The notes below the pieces were generated by a model. That model was given only the letters and a program-made list of their open reading frames with translations, was not told the DNA's origin and did no database searches. From Pseudomonas synxantha (GTDB lineage: Bacteria; Pseudomonadota; Gammaproteobacteria; Pseudomonadales; Pseudomonadaceae): DNA of 64,000 bases. This document shows, piece by piece, positions 25,869-35,497 of the stretch. Position 1 is the first letter of the stretch. Every line of letters starts with the position of its first letter. The DNA is taken from positions 434,001-498,000 of the forward strand of contig NZ_LT629786.1 of the NCBI RefSeq assembly GCF_900105675.1, read 5' to 3'. The translations under genes and the position numbers were made by a program.

Positions 25869-26765
25869 ATGAACAAGCTTGAGTTACTGCGCACCTTCGT
25901 GCGCGTCACTGAGTTGTCGAGTTTTACCCAGGCCGGCCAGAGCCTGGGCCTGCCGCGCTCTACGGTGTCTGAGCACGTGCAGGCGTTGGAGGAACTGCTC
26001 GGTGCGCGGCTGCTGCAACGCACCACACGCAAGGTGCAGGCGACCCAGGATGGTCGTGTGTTGTACGAGCGCAGCAAGGATCTGCTGGCGCATATGGAAG
26101 AGCTGGAAGGTTTGTTCCGCCAGGACGAAGCCCAATTGGCCGGGCGCATACGGGTAGACATGCCCAATGTCATGGCGCGGGGCTTGATCCTGCCGAACTT
26201 GCCCACATTCATGGCACGCCATCCTCTTATCGACATGGAGATCAGCGGCTCGGATCGCCAGGTGGACCTGATCGCCGAAGGTTTCGACTGTGTTGTGCGC
26301 GTCGGGGCCCAGCCCGATCAAACCGTGGTGGCGCGACGGGTGTGCAGCATGCCGATGGTCAACTGCGTGAGCCCGGTGTACCTGCAACGTTATGGCGTGC
26401 CGCAGACTCTGGCTGACCTGGCAAATCACCAGTTGGTGCATTACGTACGGCCCCTGGGCGCACGCTCGGCAGGGTTTGAATACATGGTGGGCAACAAGGT
26501 GCAACGGTTGCCGATGGCAGGAAGGGTGACCGTCAACAGCACCGATGCGTACCAGTCGGCGTGCCTGGGTGGGTTTGGCATTACCCAGGTGCCCCAACTG
26601 GGGATCCGCGATCTATTGGCCAGCGGCGACTTGGTGGCGGTGCTGCCGGATTACCAGGCACCGCCTCTGGACGTGTATTTACTGTACGCCGGCCAGCGGC
26701 ATTTGCCGCTGCGGGTGCGGGTGTTCATGGACTGGTTGACTGCCACCCTGCAAGCCCATCTTTAA
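25869..26765 (+). CDS. LysR-family regulator
   Basis: A 298-residue LysR-type regulator. The helix-turn-helix is SSFTQAGQSLGLPRSTVSEHVQ and the effector domain continues to residue 295. The divergent neighbour is the SDR gene at 25004, the probable target. Its 3' end overlaps the end of the convergent LysR gene by four bases. Confidence 0.9.
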   Translation: MNKLELLRTFVRVTELSSFTQAGQSLGLPRSTVSEHVQALEELLGARLLQRTTRKVQATQDGRVLYERSKDLLAHMEELEGLFRQDEAQLAGRIRVDMPNVMARGLILPNLPTFMARHPLIDMEISGSDRQVDLIAEGFDCVVRVGAQPDQTVVARRVCSMPMVNCVSPVYLQRYGVPQTLADLANHQLVHYVRPLGARSAGFEYMVGNKVQRLPMAGRVTVNSTDAYQSACLGGFGITQVPQLGIRDLLASGDLVAVLPDYQAPPLDVYLLYAGQRHLPLRVRVFMDWLTATLQAHL

Positions 26766-27679
26766 CGGCGCGCCGACAACTGCTGCGGCGCCAGGAATGC
26801 ATCGTGGAAGTAATCGCGGAACGCCTGCATCGCCGGGGTGAATGCGCGCTCGCGGTGCCAGGCCAGGCCGACGCTCATGGGCGTCACCGGGTCGGTCACG
26901 GTCAGTGTCTCGATACGCTTGCCTTCCAGGGACCAGGGCCGGTGTACCAGGTCCGACAGGATCGCCACGCCGCTGCCATTGGCAACCATGCTGCGTACCG
27001 CCTCTACCGAGCTGGTGCGCAGGCGCACCTTGGGTGTTTGCCCGGCCTGTTCCCAATAGCGCATGGCGCTGTGTTCGGCCTCATCGACGGTCAGCAGGAT
27101 GTACGGTTCTTGCGCCACATCCGCCAGGCTCACGGCACCGCGTTCGCACAATGGGTGATGGCTGGGCAGCCATAGGCGGCGTTCGGAGTTGAACAGGATT
27201 TCAGAGACGATATCCGCGTGGGTGAGGTTGGCGGTGAGCACCACGGCCATGTCGAACTGGCCGTCAAGCAGGCCGTGTTCGATGGCCTGGCGTTCCTGCT
27301 CGAACACTTCGATGGTCACGTCCGGATGCCAATGTTCCATGCGCTGCAAATGGTGCGGCAGGAAATAACCCAGCACCGTGTAGCTGGCCGCTACGCGCAA
27401 TACGCCGCTGGCGCGGTAGTCCGGCAACGGGCTGTTGAGGGCGTCATCCACGCTGCGCACAATCACGTAGGCGCGGTTGAGAAAATGCCGCCCGGCGTCG
27501 GTGAGGTTCATGCCCTGGGCCGAGCGCACGAACAACTGTACGCCAAGCATGGCTTCCAGCTCCTTGATCGCCGTGGTCACCGCCGACTGGGAAATATTCA
27601 AGTGAATCGCCGCCTGGGAAATCTGGCCTATTTCCGCAGTGGCGACGAAGTAGCGAACCTGGCGCAAGGTGAGGGACAT
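26762..27679 (-). CDS. LysR-family regulator of the PxpABC-like operon
   Basis: A 305-residue LysR-type regulator, starting MSLTLRQVRYFVATAEIG with helix-turn-helix GQISQAAIHLNISQSAVTTA. ATG 27679 is preferred over an in-frame start at 27739. It is divergent from the three PxpA/B/C-like genes 105 bases away and is the natural candidate to control them. Confidence 0.88.
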   Translation of the reverse strand: MSLTLRQVRYFVATAEIGQISQAAIHLNISQSAVTTAIKELEAMLGVQLFVRSAQGMNLTDAGRHFLNRAYVIVRSVDDALNSPLPDYRASGVLRVAASYTVLGYFLPHHLQRMEHWHPDVTIEVFEQERQAIEHGLLDGQFDMAVVLTANLTHADIVSEILFNSERRLWLPSHHPLCERGAVSLADVAQEPYILLTVDEAEHSAMRYWEQAGQTPKVRLRTSSVEAVRSMVANGSGVAILSDLVHRPWSLEGKRIETLTVTDPVTPMSVGLAWHRERAFTPAMQAFRDYFHDAFLAPQQLSARR

Positions 27680-27784
27680 GGGTGATATCTGATTTTCAGA
27701 AGATGGGTCATCTGATAATAGATCTTCCCAAGGGGTCAAGCCCCAGCCTACTTTCCTGGCATCACCTTTGGCGGAGCAACTTCG

Positions 27785-28543
27785 ATGCAGGCAGTGGATT
27801 TCAATTCAGACATGGGCGAAGGCTTTGGCCCCTGGACCATCGGCGACGGCGTCGATGCAGAACTGATGGCCTATATCAGCTCGGCCAACATCGCCACCGG
27901 CTTTCACGCCGGCGATCCCGGCACCATGCGCCGCACCGTCGAGCGCGCCAAGCAACTGGGGGTGGCCATCGGCGCGCACCCGGGCTTTCGTGACCTGGTG
28001 GGTTTCGGTCGTCGGCATATCAATGCACCGGCCCAGGAGTTGGTGGACGACATGCTCTACCAGCTCGGCGCCCTGCGCGAAATTGCTCGTGCCCAAGGCG
28101 TCCACTTGCAACATATCAAGCCCCATGGCGCGCTCTACATGCACCTGGCTCGCGATGAAGAAGCCGCACGGCTGCTGGTGCAGAACCTGCAGATCCTCGA
28201 GCCGACGCTGTTGCTGTATTGCATGCCCAACTCGGTGATCTGGCGCATTGCCAAGGAACTGGGCCAGCCTGTGGTACGCGAGTTCTATGCCGACCGCGAG
28301 TACGATTTGAGCGGCTCCATCGTCTTTACCCGCCAGGTTCGGGCGCTGGATCCTGCCACTGTCGCAGCGCGTGTCCTGCGTGCCTGTCAGACCGGGCTTG
28401 TACGTACCGTGGAAGGCGAAGACCTGTTGATCGAATTTGATTCCATCTGCCTGCACAGCGACACCCCCGGTGCCCTGGAACTTGTGGAAGCGACCCGTGA
28501 AGTCTTGGACCGTGCGGGCATCGACGTCAGGCCACCCCAATAA
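27785..28543 (+). CDS. pxpA: LamB/YcsF-family protein (5-oxoprolinase subunit A-like)
   Basis: A 252-residue LamB/YcsF-family protein. Family motifs [13 protein letters not shown] at the start, [22 protein letters not shown] and IKPHGALY are intact. In PxpABC, subunit A opens the ATP-activated 5-oxoproline ring. Start ATG 27785 follows a weak purine stretch. It leads a three-gene operon with the B-like and C-like genes. The partner subunits are diverged from typical PxpB/PxpC, so another lactam or carboxyl substrate is possible. Confidence 0.85.
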   Translation: MQAVDFNSDMGEGFGPWTIGDGVDAELMAYISSANIATGFHAGDPGTMRRTVERAKQLGVAIGAHPGFRDLVGFGRRHINAPAQELVDDMLYQLGALREIARAQGVHLQHIKPHGALYMHLARDEEAARLLVQNLQILEPTLLLYCMPNSVIWRIAKELGQPVVREFYADREYDLSGSIVFTRQVRALDPATVAARVLRACQTGLVRTVEGEDLLIEFDSICLHSDTPGALELVEATREVLDRAGIDVRPPQ

Positions 28544-28599
28544 GATCGCCTCATCACTTTTTTGCCTGCCTTTCTACAATGATTCCAAGAGGAACAGAC

Positions 28600-29478
28600 A
28601 TGGCTGAAATGTCCCCCATCCGCTACAGCTTCGGCGCTGATGAACACCTGTTTGCCGAGGTCAGCGACAGCATGTCCCTGCAGGCCTTCTTCAAGGGCAT
28701 GGCGGTAACCCGCGCCGTGAAGCGTATGGCACTGGAAGGCGTTCTGGATGTGTGCCTGGCCAATGCATCGTTCCAGATTCGTTTTGACCCCGACCGCATC
28801 GCGCCCCATGTACTGCTCGACGCGGTACAAAGCGCCGAGGCCCAGGCCGTGACCGAGCGCACCTTGCACACGCGCATCATCGAAATCCCGGTGCTCTATA
28901 ACGACCCCTGGACCCATGAAACCCTGATGCGCTTTCGTGACCGCCACCAAGACCCCAGCGGCACTGACCTGGAGTACGCCGCACGCATCAATGGCCTGGC
29001 CGACGTGGACGCGTTTATCACCGCCCACAGTGGCGCACCGTGGTTTGTGTCGATGGTCGGCTTTGTCGCGGGCTTGCCGTTCATGTTCCAAATGGTCGAG
29101 CGCGAGCGACAATTGCAAGTGCCCAAGTATCTGCGGCCACGCACCGACACGCCCAAGTTGACCCTGGGCCATGGCGGCTGCTTTGGGTGTATCTACTCGG
29201 TGCGCGGCGCGGGGGGCTACCAGATGTTTGGCGTCACCCCTGCACCGATCTACGACCCGGCCCAGCAACTGGCGTACCTCAAGGAACACATGGTGTTTTT
29301 CCGGCCCGGCGATATCGTGCAGTTCAAGCCGATGGACCGTGAGGCTTACGACCTGGCCGTCGCCGAGGTGGAAGCAGGGCGTTTCGATTTGCGCATCCGC
29401 CCGGTGGAGTTTTCCCTCGATGCGTTTCTTGCCGACCCCATCGGCTATCCGAAAACCCTGCAGGAGGCGCTGGCATGA
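28600..29478 (+). CDS. pxpB: Allophanate-hydrolase-subunit-1-like (PxpB/KipI-like) protein
   Basis: A 292-residue KipI-like protein, longer than typical PxpB (about 220-240). The family fold is recognisable from IRYSFGADEHLFAEV and MFGVTPAPIYDP, but the usual GQTGIYP region reads HGGCFGCIYSVRG and a 40-residue tail is added. ATG 28600 has AAGAGGAAC ahead; an in-frame ATG at 28579 lacks one. It precedes the C-like gene with an ATGA overlap, so the two subunits should be made in equal amounts. Confidence 0.75.
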   Translation: MAEMSPIRYSFGADEHLFAEVSDSMSLQAFFKGMAVTRAVKRMALEGVLDVCLANASFQIRFDPDRIAPHVLLDAVQSAEAQAVTERTLHTRIIEIPVLYNDPWTHETLMRFRDRHQDPSGTDLEYAARINGLADVDAFITAHSGAPWFVSMVGFVAGLPFMFQMVERERQLQVPKYLRPRTDTPKLTLGHGGCFGCIYSVRGAGGYQMFGVTPAPIYDPAQQLAYLKEHMVFFRPGDIVQFKPMDREAYDLAVAEVEAGRFDLRIRPVEFSLDAFLADPIGYPKTLQEALA

Positions 29479-30449
29479 TCAAGGTCCTCAAACCCGGCCT
29501 CGCCACCTCCGTGCAGGACCTCGGCCGCGAAGGCTATTACCACCTGGGCATTCCGCCCTCGGGTGCGCTTGACCAGTACGCGCTGAGCGCGGCCAACCAC
29601 CTGGTGGGTAACCCCGTGGGTGCGGCTGGCCTGGAATGCACGCTGATTGGGCCTGAGCTGGAGTTCCAGCAGGACGCGTTGGTGGCGTTGAGCGGCGCCT
29701 TGATGTCGCCGCGCCTGGACGGTGAAGTGGTGCACCAGGACACCGCCTTCGCCGTGCGTGCCGGGCAGGTGCTGCGCTTTGAGTTTCCCAAGGCAGGCGC
29801 GCGTACTTACCTCGCCGTTGCCGGAGGCATCGACGTGCCGTTGGTGCTCGGCAGTCGCTCCACTTATACCCTTGGCGCCCTCGGTGGGTTTGACGGGCGG
29901 CGCTTGCAGGAGGGGGATCAGTTGCCCATCGGCACGGCCAGCGGTAATGGACGTGCGGGTAACAGCTTGCCGATGGCGTTGCGTCGTTCGGTGGGCGGCG
30001 ATGTGACCTTGCGCGTGGTGCCGGGCCTGTATTACGAGCGCTTGACCGACGGCGCGAAAAGCAGCTTTTTTGCCGAGCCGTGGACGGTCGGCTCCGAGGC
30101 GGATCGCATTGGCTATCGCTTCAAGGGCGGCAGCGCGTTGAGCTTCCAGCCGCGGGAGCAGCCCTTTGGCGCTGGCTCCGATCCGTCGAATATCGTCGAC
30201 AGTTGCTACCCGATTGGCTCGATTCAAGTGCCTGCTGGGCTTGAACCCATTGTGCTGCACCGCGATGCGGTGTCGGGCGGTGGCTACGCGATGATTGGCA
30301 CGGTGATCAGCGCCGACCTGGATTTGATCGGGCAGATGCAGCCGAACCAGCGGGCAGGGTTTGTGGCGGTGACACTGGAGCAAGCGTTGGAGGCGCGGCG
30401 GGTCTACAAGAAGCGCTTGAAGGCCATGGCTGGACTCTTCACACCCTGA
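29475..30449 (+). CDS. pxpC: Biotin-dependent carboxyltransferase-family (PxpC/KipA-like) protein
   Basis: A 324-residue KipA-like protein. The start KVLKPGLATSVQDLGREGYYHLGIPPSGALDQYAL and the middle segments TYLAVAGGIDVP and LGSRSTY are typical of the family, as is GYAMIGTVISADLDLIGQ near the end. In PxpABC it forms the kinase/hydrolase complex with subunit B. Its start overlaps the pxpB-like stop by four bases. No biotin carboxylase or carrier genes are near, which favours the 5-oxoprolinase-type role over a carboxylase. Confidence 0.82.
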   Translation: MIKVLKPGLATSVQDLGREGYYHLGIPPSGALDQYALSAANHLVGNPVGAAGLECTLIGPELEFQQDALVALSGALMSPRLDGEVVHQDTAFAVRAGQVLRFEFPKAGARTYLAVAGGIDVPLVLGSRSTYTLGALGGFDGRRLQEGDQLPIGTASGNGRAGNSLPMALRRSVGGDVTLRVVPGLYYERLTDGAKSSFFAEPWTVGSEADRIGYRFKGGSALSFQPREQPFGAGSDPSNIVDSCYPIGSIQVPAGLEPIVLHRDAVSGGGYAMIGTVISADLDLIGQMQPNQRAGFVAVTLEQALEARRVYKKRLKAMAGLFTP

Positions 30450-30487
30450 AGAAACACCGCCCCTCCTACATTTCGACCTTCTGTGTG

Positions 30488-32101
30488 TCAGAACAGCTGG
30501 GTGAACAGCCAGTACAGGCTACCCGACAGTAAAATCGCCGCCGGCAATGTCAGCACCCACGCCATCAGCAAATTGCGGATGGTCTTCATCTGCAAACCCC
30601 CGCCGTTGGCCACCATGGTCCCGGCCACCCCCGAGGACAGCACATGGGTGGTCGACACCGGCAGCCCGAACATATCCGCCGCGCCGATGGTCAGCATCGC
30701 CACCGTCTCGGCCGACGCGCCCTGGGCGTAAGTCAGGTGGGTCTTGCCGATCTTCTCGCCCACCGTTACCACGATGCGCCGCCAGCCGACCATGGTGCCC
30801 AGGCCCAGGGCAATGGCCACGGCGATCTTCACCCACAGCGGGATAAAGCGCGTGGCGTTGTCGATCTGTTGCTTGAACAGTTGCAGCTTGCCTTGGGTAT
30901 CGGCGTCGAAGTTGCCGACCTTGCCCTTATCCATCAGGCGAATGGTTTCGCTGGTCAGGTACATGTCGTTACGCACGTTGCCGACGGCTTCGGCGGGTAC
31001 GGCGGCGAGGGAGCCATAGCTTTTCACTTCTTCGCCGATATGGCCGGTAATGGCGGCGAGGGCGGGCACCAGTTCCGGCGTGGCTTCCTTGGTGCGCACG
31101 TAGGTCGACAAGGTGGCGCGAGAGTCGCTCGGTGCCGGCTGCGGTGCTGCCTTGACCAAGGCAACCTGCGTCACTTGCGCAACTGCCGCGAACTGCAGCG
31201 ACTGGTCCGCAGGCATGGTGCGGTTCAGCGCATAGGCCATCGGCAAAGTACCCACCAGGATCAGCATGATCAGGCCCATGCCTTTTTGCCCATCGTTGGA
31301 GCCGTGAGCGAACGACACACCAGTGCAGGTGGCGATCAGCATGCCGCGAATCCACCAGGGCGGCGGCGTGTCGCCTTTGGGTGCCTTGTACAGCGCGCGG
31401 TTTTTCACGAAGGCGCGCAGGGCCAGTAACAGCAAGGCGGCGAACGCGAAGCCGATCAACGGCGACAACAGCAAGGCATAGCCGATCTTGATCGCCTGGC
31501 TCCAATCCACACCGCTGGTGCCGTCACGCCCGTGCATCAGGGCGTTGGCCACGCCGACGCCGATGATCGAGCCGATCAGGGTGTGGGAGGACGAGGCCGG
31601 CAACCCCAGCCACCAGGTGCCGAGGTTCCACAAGATTGCGGCGATCAGCAAGGCGAAGATCATGGCGAAACCGGCGGAGGAACCCACCTGCAAAATCAGC
31701 TCCACCGGCAGCAGGGCAATGATGCCGAACGCCACCGCGCCACTGGAAAGCAACACCCCGAGGAAATTGAAAAATCCCGACCACACCACCGCAAACTGCG
31801 GCGGCAACGAGTTGGTGTAGATCACCGTCGCCACCGCATTGGCGGTGTCGTGGAAACCGTTGACGAATTCGAAACCCAATGCGATCAACAGCGCCACGCC
31901 GAGCAACAGGAACGGCGTCCAGGTGGTGAGCTGGGCGCCCATTTCGTGCACGTCGTGCATCAGGCTGTAGGCGGTGAACAATAGACCCATGGCAAGTACG
32001 GCGAAGAACATGATCACCGTCAACAAGCCTGGTTTTGTGTCCGACCGGGGTTGGGAGGCGGGTGAAGCGTGGGGGGAGGCAGTCAGGGAAGGGGTGGCCA
32101 T
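30488..32101 (-). CDS. pitA: Low-affinity inorganic phosphate transporter (PiT family)
   Basis: A 537-residue PiT permease with about ten helices. The first signature is GFHDTANAVATVIYTN (about 78-93) and the second half carries SFAHGSNDGQKGMG, the repeated motif of the family. A large hydrophilic loop (about 300-430) divides the halves, as in bacterial Pit proteins. It takes up phosphate as a metal-phosphate complex with protons. It is a single gene, convergent with the pxpC-like gene. Confidence 0.9.
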   Translation of the reverse strand: MATPSLTASPHASPASQPRSDTKPGLLTVIMFFAVLAMGLLFTAYSLMHDVHEMGAQLTTWTPFLLLGVALLIALGFEFVNGFHDTANAVATVIYTNSLPPQFAVVWSGFFNFLGVLLSSGAVAFGIIALLPVELILQVGSSAGFAMIFALLIAAILWNLGTWWLGLPASSSHTLIGSIIGVGVANALMHGRDGTSGVDWSQAIKIGYALLLSPLIGFAFAALLLLALRAFVKNRALYKAPKGDTPPPWWIRGMLIATCTGVSFAHGSNDGQKGMGLIMLILVGTLPMAYALNRTMPADQSLQFAAVAQVTQVALVKAAPQPAPSDSRATLSTYVRTKEATPELVPALAAITGHIGEEVKSYGSLAAVPAEAVGNVRNDMYLTSETIRLMDKGKVGNFDADTQGKLQLFKQQIDNATRFIPLWVKIAVAIALGLGTMVGWRRIVVTVGEKIGKTHLTYAQGASAETVAMLTIGAADMFGLPVSTTHVLSSGVAGTMVANGGGLQMKTIRNLLMAWVLTLPAAILLSGSLYWLFTQLF

Positions 32102-32225
32102 GCCGGAGCATCCAGTGTGAGGAGGATGGCCTTAATGATCATTGCAAAATATTACAGCGATGCTGCGGCAGGTCAGTGTTTTCGGAAATCGAGTGCACCG
32201 CCGGTCTACCAAACGCAGAAGAACC

Positions 32226-32318
32226 AATGTGGTAGGGGGCTTGCTCCCGATGGCGGAGTGTCAGTTAATAAATTATTGACTGACCCACCGCTATCGGGAG
32301 CAAGCCCCTTCCCACATT
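32226..32318. repeat. REPIN (paired REP elements), variant left arm
   Basis: Paired unit with AATGTGGTAGGGGGCTTGC in place of GTGGGAGG on the left and CCCCTTCCCAC on the right, so each arm has one change and pairing is weakened at different places. Confidence 0.9.
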
Positions 32319-32339
32319 TTGACCGCATTTTTTTTCAGG

Positions 32340-33362
32340 TCAGTAGTCTTTGCGCTTTCGGAACGCCCAGCGCCCGGCAATCACGGTAAAAGTCGCGACC
32401 AGCGCAACCAATATCCAGAAACCTTCCGGGTCTTGGGACAGCGGCACACCCCCCACGTTCATGCCAAAAAAACCGGCAATGATATTGATCGGCAACGCCA
32501 GCACCGTCACCACAGTAAGAGTGAACAACGTGCGGTTGCTTTGCTCATTGAGGTTGGCGGCGATTTCTTCCTGCAACAGCTTGATGCGTTCGCCCAGGGC
32601 AGTCAGGTCGTTGATGATCAGCGCAAATTCCTCGGTGGATTTGCGCAACTCCTTCACGTCTTCCTTTTGCAGCCATTGCGGCGGGCGGTTGAGCAGGCGC
32701 AGCAACGAGCCCGGCTCCAGCGCCAGCAGGCGTTGCAGACGCACCAGCACCCGGCGTGCGGCTCCGAGTTCGGCGCGGTTTGTGGATAGGCGCGAAGACA
32801 GCAACTGATCTTCGATATGGTCAACGCTGATACTGGTCTTGCGTACGATCTGGGTCAGCACTTCGCCTTGGTCCCGCAGCAGGTGCACCAGCAGTTCCAG
32901 GGGCGAGCGAAAGTGCTCACCGGCTTTCACCGATGAGCGCAATTTATCCACTGAGTGCAACGGTTGCAGGCGCGCACTGACCAGCAAGCGGCTGCGGGCA
33001 CACACCCACAGCGTGGAAATATCCGACGAGACCATGCTGCTGAAGTTGAACACCACGTCGTTGACCACGGCCAGCAAGGCCGAATCCACATGTTCAATCC
33101 GCGTGGAGCGCGAGCCTTCATGCAGGGCTTCGAAAAACTCCTCCGGCAGCGACAGGTGCGCCTGCATCCAGCGCTCGCAGGCGGCGTGGGCCAGGTTCAG
33201 GTGCAGCCACAGGAATTCTTCCGGGTCTTGCGGCTGCTGCAAGGCGGCGAGGGCGGCGGCTGAGTCAATCTGCAGACCTTTTTCACCAGGGCGAAAACGA
33301 AAACCGTAAAGCAGGCCAAACAGGTCGGGATCCTGATGGGCGTGGTCGATGCTGTGGTTCAT
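32340..33362 (-). CDS. zntB: CorA-family zinc transporter (ZntB-like)
   Basis: A 340-residue CorA-superfamily channel. The C-terminal two helices carry the GMN motif (FFGMNVGG) and the long stalk helix precedes them (ELRKSTEEFALIINDLTALGERIKLLQEE). The N-terminal domain is ZntB-like in length and composition. It should move Zn2+ or Cd2+ across the inner membrane, with protons. A single gene; ATG 33362. Confidence 0.87.
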   Translation of the reverse strand: MNHSIDHAHQDPDLFGLLYGFRFRPGEKGLQIDSAAALAALQQPQDPEEFLWLHLNLAHAACERWMQAHLSLPEEFFEALHEGSRSTRIEHVDSALLAVVNDVVFNFSSMVSSDISTLWVCARSRLLVSARLQPLHSVDKLRSSVKAGEHFRSPLELLVHLLRDQGEVLTQIVRKTSISVDHIEDQLLSSRLSTNRAELGAARRVLVRLQRLLALEPGSLLRLLNRPPQWLQKEDVKELRKSTEEFALIINDLTALGERIKLLQEEIAANLNEQSNRTLFTLTVVTVLALPINIIAGFFGMNVGGVPLSQDPEGFWILVALVATFTVIAGRWAFRKRKDY

Positions 33363-33462
33363 GGCGGCTCGCAGAGAAAGGGCCTGTAGGACGTTTCACA
33401 GGCACTCAGGCGCGAATCATTGCAAGGCGGGATGACGGTTATGTGACGGTTTCTTACTGCGC

Positions 33463-33492
33463 AAAAAAAACGCGCCACCCGAAGGTGGCGCG
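33463..33492 (-). terminator. Intrinsic terminator of the PepSY gene
   Basis: CGCGCCACC and GGTGGCGCG form a nine-pair stem with a CGAA loop. On the minus strand the stem is followed by eight T, 21 bases after the PepSY stop. A weaker T-rich tail on the plus side makes it partly bidirectional. Confidence 0.9.
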
Positions 33493-33513
33493 TGTGTTTT
33501 ATAGAGTGTGGTC

Positions 33514-33822
33514 TCAAGTATCGAGCTTGTCTTCCAGTACAGCGCCGGTCTTGGCGTCGAGCTTCACTTCAAATTGCTTGCCGGCGGTATCGGTCAGTTC
33601 AACTTCGTACACCAGCACGCCGCTGTTGTTGTGGTCCAGCTCGGTGTCGTTGATGGTGGCACCGGCGTGTTTAGCCACGGCGGCAGCGTTGAGTTTGTCG
33701 AAAGGCATCACCGCACCGGACTTGAGCAGGCCTTCGATATGATCCGGACGAACATCGGCTTGGGCCAGGCCGGCGGTCAAGGTCAGGGCAGTGGCAGCGA
33801 AAAAGGCAGTCAGAGTTTTCAT
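33514..33822 (-). CDS. PepSY-domain periplasmic protein
   Basis: A 102-residue secreted protein. An N-terminal signal peptide (MKTLTAFFAATALTLTAG, cleavage likely after AQA) is followed by one PepSY domain; VLVYEVELTD and GKQFEVKLDAKTG are the typical strands. PepSY proteins are thought to modulate peptidases or bind ligands. It is a single gene with its own terminator and is likely periplasmic. Confidence 0.9.
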   Translation of the reverse strand: MKTLTAFFAATALTLTAGLAQADVRPDHIEGLLKSGAVMPFDKLNAAAVAKHAGATINDTELDHNNSGVLVYEVELTDTAGKQFEVKLDAKTGAVLEDKLDT

Positions 33823-33976
33823 GGTGTGTCTTTCTGGGTTGAGCTGTTTAAGTGGCCTCAGGTTATCCCGTGCAACTTAACTCACCCTTAATTATTTCAA
33901 ACAGTTGCGCAGTTTATTCAATCCAGGACGGATGCAGGATTTCATGCTGAGGCCTCACCAAAAAAGGGAAACTCGG

Positions 33977-34840
33977 ATGAAACGGTTAGTCAGTTGGCTC
34001 TATGCGCCTGCATGCTTGTTGGGGTTTGTCGGATGGGGGCTCTACCAGCCCCGATGGCTACTGGTGATATTCGCGGTGGCGGTGGCGGTGTCGTTTGTGG
34101 TGGAACTATGGCTGCCCTACGAGCCGCAGTGGAATCGCAGCCTGGGCGATCGCTGGCGCGATACGTTGCATGCGTTGATCAACGAAAGCTTGAATGTTGT
34201 GGGTTTGTTGGTCCTGCCGGGCCTTACGGTGCTGCTGGCATTCGAGGGGCTATGGCCGCGAGGCTGGCCGCTGTGGGAGCAACTGTTGATGGCGATCTTC
34301 CTGGCCGATGCCGGGATCACCTTGATGCATTACGCCAGCCACCGCATCGCGCCCCTGTGGCGGTTGCACGCGGTGCATCACAGCGTGCAGCGGCTTTATG
34401 GTTTCAATGGTTTGATGAAGCATCCTTTGCACCAGTTGCTGGAAGCAACGGCGGGCCTGCTGCCACTGATCCTGCTGGGGATCCCACTGGAGGTCGCGCA
34501 ATTGTTGGCCCTGGCCATCGCCATTCAGTTGCTGCTGCAACATTCCAATGTGGATATGCGCCTGGGGCCGCTGCGCTGGGTATTCGCCTGGGCGCCGGTG
34601 CATCGGTTCCACCACATGAAATACGGCCGCGCAGGGGATGTGAATTTCGGCCTGTTCTTCAATTTGTGGGATTGGCTGTTGGGCACGGCGTTTTATCGCA
34701 AAGGCTATCGCATAGGGCCGGGGGACTTGGGCATTGGCAGTCGACCGCATTTCCCCGTGGCCTATGCGGCACAGTTGCGTGACCCGTTTCTGGTGGTACG
34801 CCTGGCCAAGGAGCCGCCGCTGCCTGACGATCTACACTAG
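33977..34840 (+). CDS. Sterol-desaturase-superfamily membrane oxygenase
   Basis: A 287-residue integral membrane protein of the fatty acid hydroxylase/sterol desaturase superfamily. The di-iron histidine motifs are HYASH, HAVHH and HRFHH, each in the expected loops, with about five hydrophobic segments. It probably hydroxylates or desaturates a lipid. ATG 33977 follows AAGGGAAA. It overlaps by nine bases, tail to tail, with the AraC gene; this pair is common in pseudomonads to my recollection. Confidence 0.87.
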   Translation: MKRLVSWLYAPACLLGFVGWGLYQPRWLLVIFAVAVAVSFVVELWLPYEPQWNRSLGDRWRDTLHALINESLNVVGLLVLPGLTVLLAFEGLWPRGWPLWEQLLMAIFLADAGITLMHYASHRIAPLWRLHAVHHSVQRLYGFNGLMKHPLHQLLEATAGLLPLILLGIPLEVAQLLALAIAIQLLLQHSNVDMRLGPLRWVFAWAPVHRFHHMKYGRAGDVNFGLFFNLWDWLLGTAFYRKGYRIGPGDLGIGSRPHFPVAYAAQLRDPFLVVRLAKEPPLPDDLH

Positions 34841-35497
34841 AAACTGCACCTGCAGTTGGCGCAAAGACGCGCCCGCCGTCACCCCGAACAAGTGCTTCAT
34901 GGTCCGCGAAAAATGCGCGGAATCAGCAAACCCCGCGCCGTGGGCTGCCTCAGTCAGCGTGCTGCCGGCAAGGGCCAGTTGCAGGGCAATGCGCAACCGT
35001 CGCCACAACACGAGGCGGCGTATGGGAACGCCCAGTCGATCATTGAACAGACGCTCCAGTTGGCTCAATGACAGATGCGCCGCTGCGGCCAACGCCTGGG
35101 CCGATACCTTGCCGACCAGATGCTGATCAAGGGCGGCCAGTGCGCGTTCGATACGTGGGTCGTCAAGGCGTCGTCGGGGCAGCCTGAGCAGGGCCTGCGG
35201 GGATAAATCGCCGTCTGCCAGCAGTTGCTGCAATGGCTGGATGTCAAAGATCATGGGCTCGGCATACAACGCCCACACCTCACCCTCTGTCTCAAGGATG
35301 GCGTGGTTGTGACGCGAAGGAATAAACAGGCGATGGGCCGTGGTGACATGACCATCAAGGCTGACCGTGATCGGTGCGCCGGGGCAGAACATCAATTGGT
35401 GTGCGTAGTGTGCATGGGGCGCGGTGCGCCCCAGCTCGCCGAGCACCAGCCCGTGGTCACGCCCCAACCACAGGCGGCCTGACCATTCGGGCTTCAC
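34832..35497 (-). CDS. AraC-family transcriptional regulator
   Basis: A 221-residue regulator with a short cupin-like N-terminal domain (HAHYAHQLMFCPG) and a C-terminal double helix-turn-helix (ALAAAAHLSLSQLERLFNDRLG, and STLTEAAHGAGFADSAHFSRTMK). The start is GTG 35497, directly before the GlpQ gene stop on the same strand. Its 3' end overlaps the sterol-desaturase-like gene; control of that gene is possible but not shown. Confidence 0.87.
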   Translation of the reverse strand: MKPEWSGRLWLGRDHGLVLGELGRTAPHAHYAHQLMFCPGAPITVSLDGHVTTAHRLFIPSRHNHAILETEGEVWALYAEPMIFDIQPLQQLLADGDLSPQALLRLPRRRLDDPRIERALAALDQHLVGKVSAQALAAAAHLSLSQLERLFNDRLGVPIRRLVLWRRLRIALQLALAGSTLTEAAHGAGFADSAHFSRTMKHLFGVTAGASLRQLQVQFLV

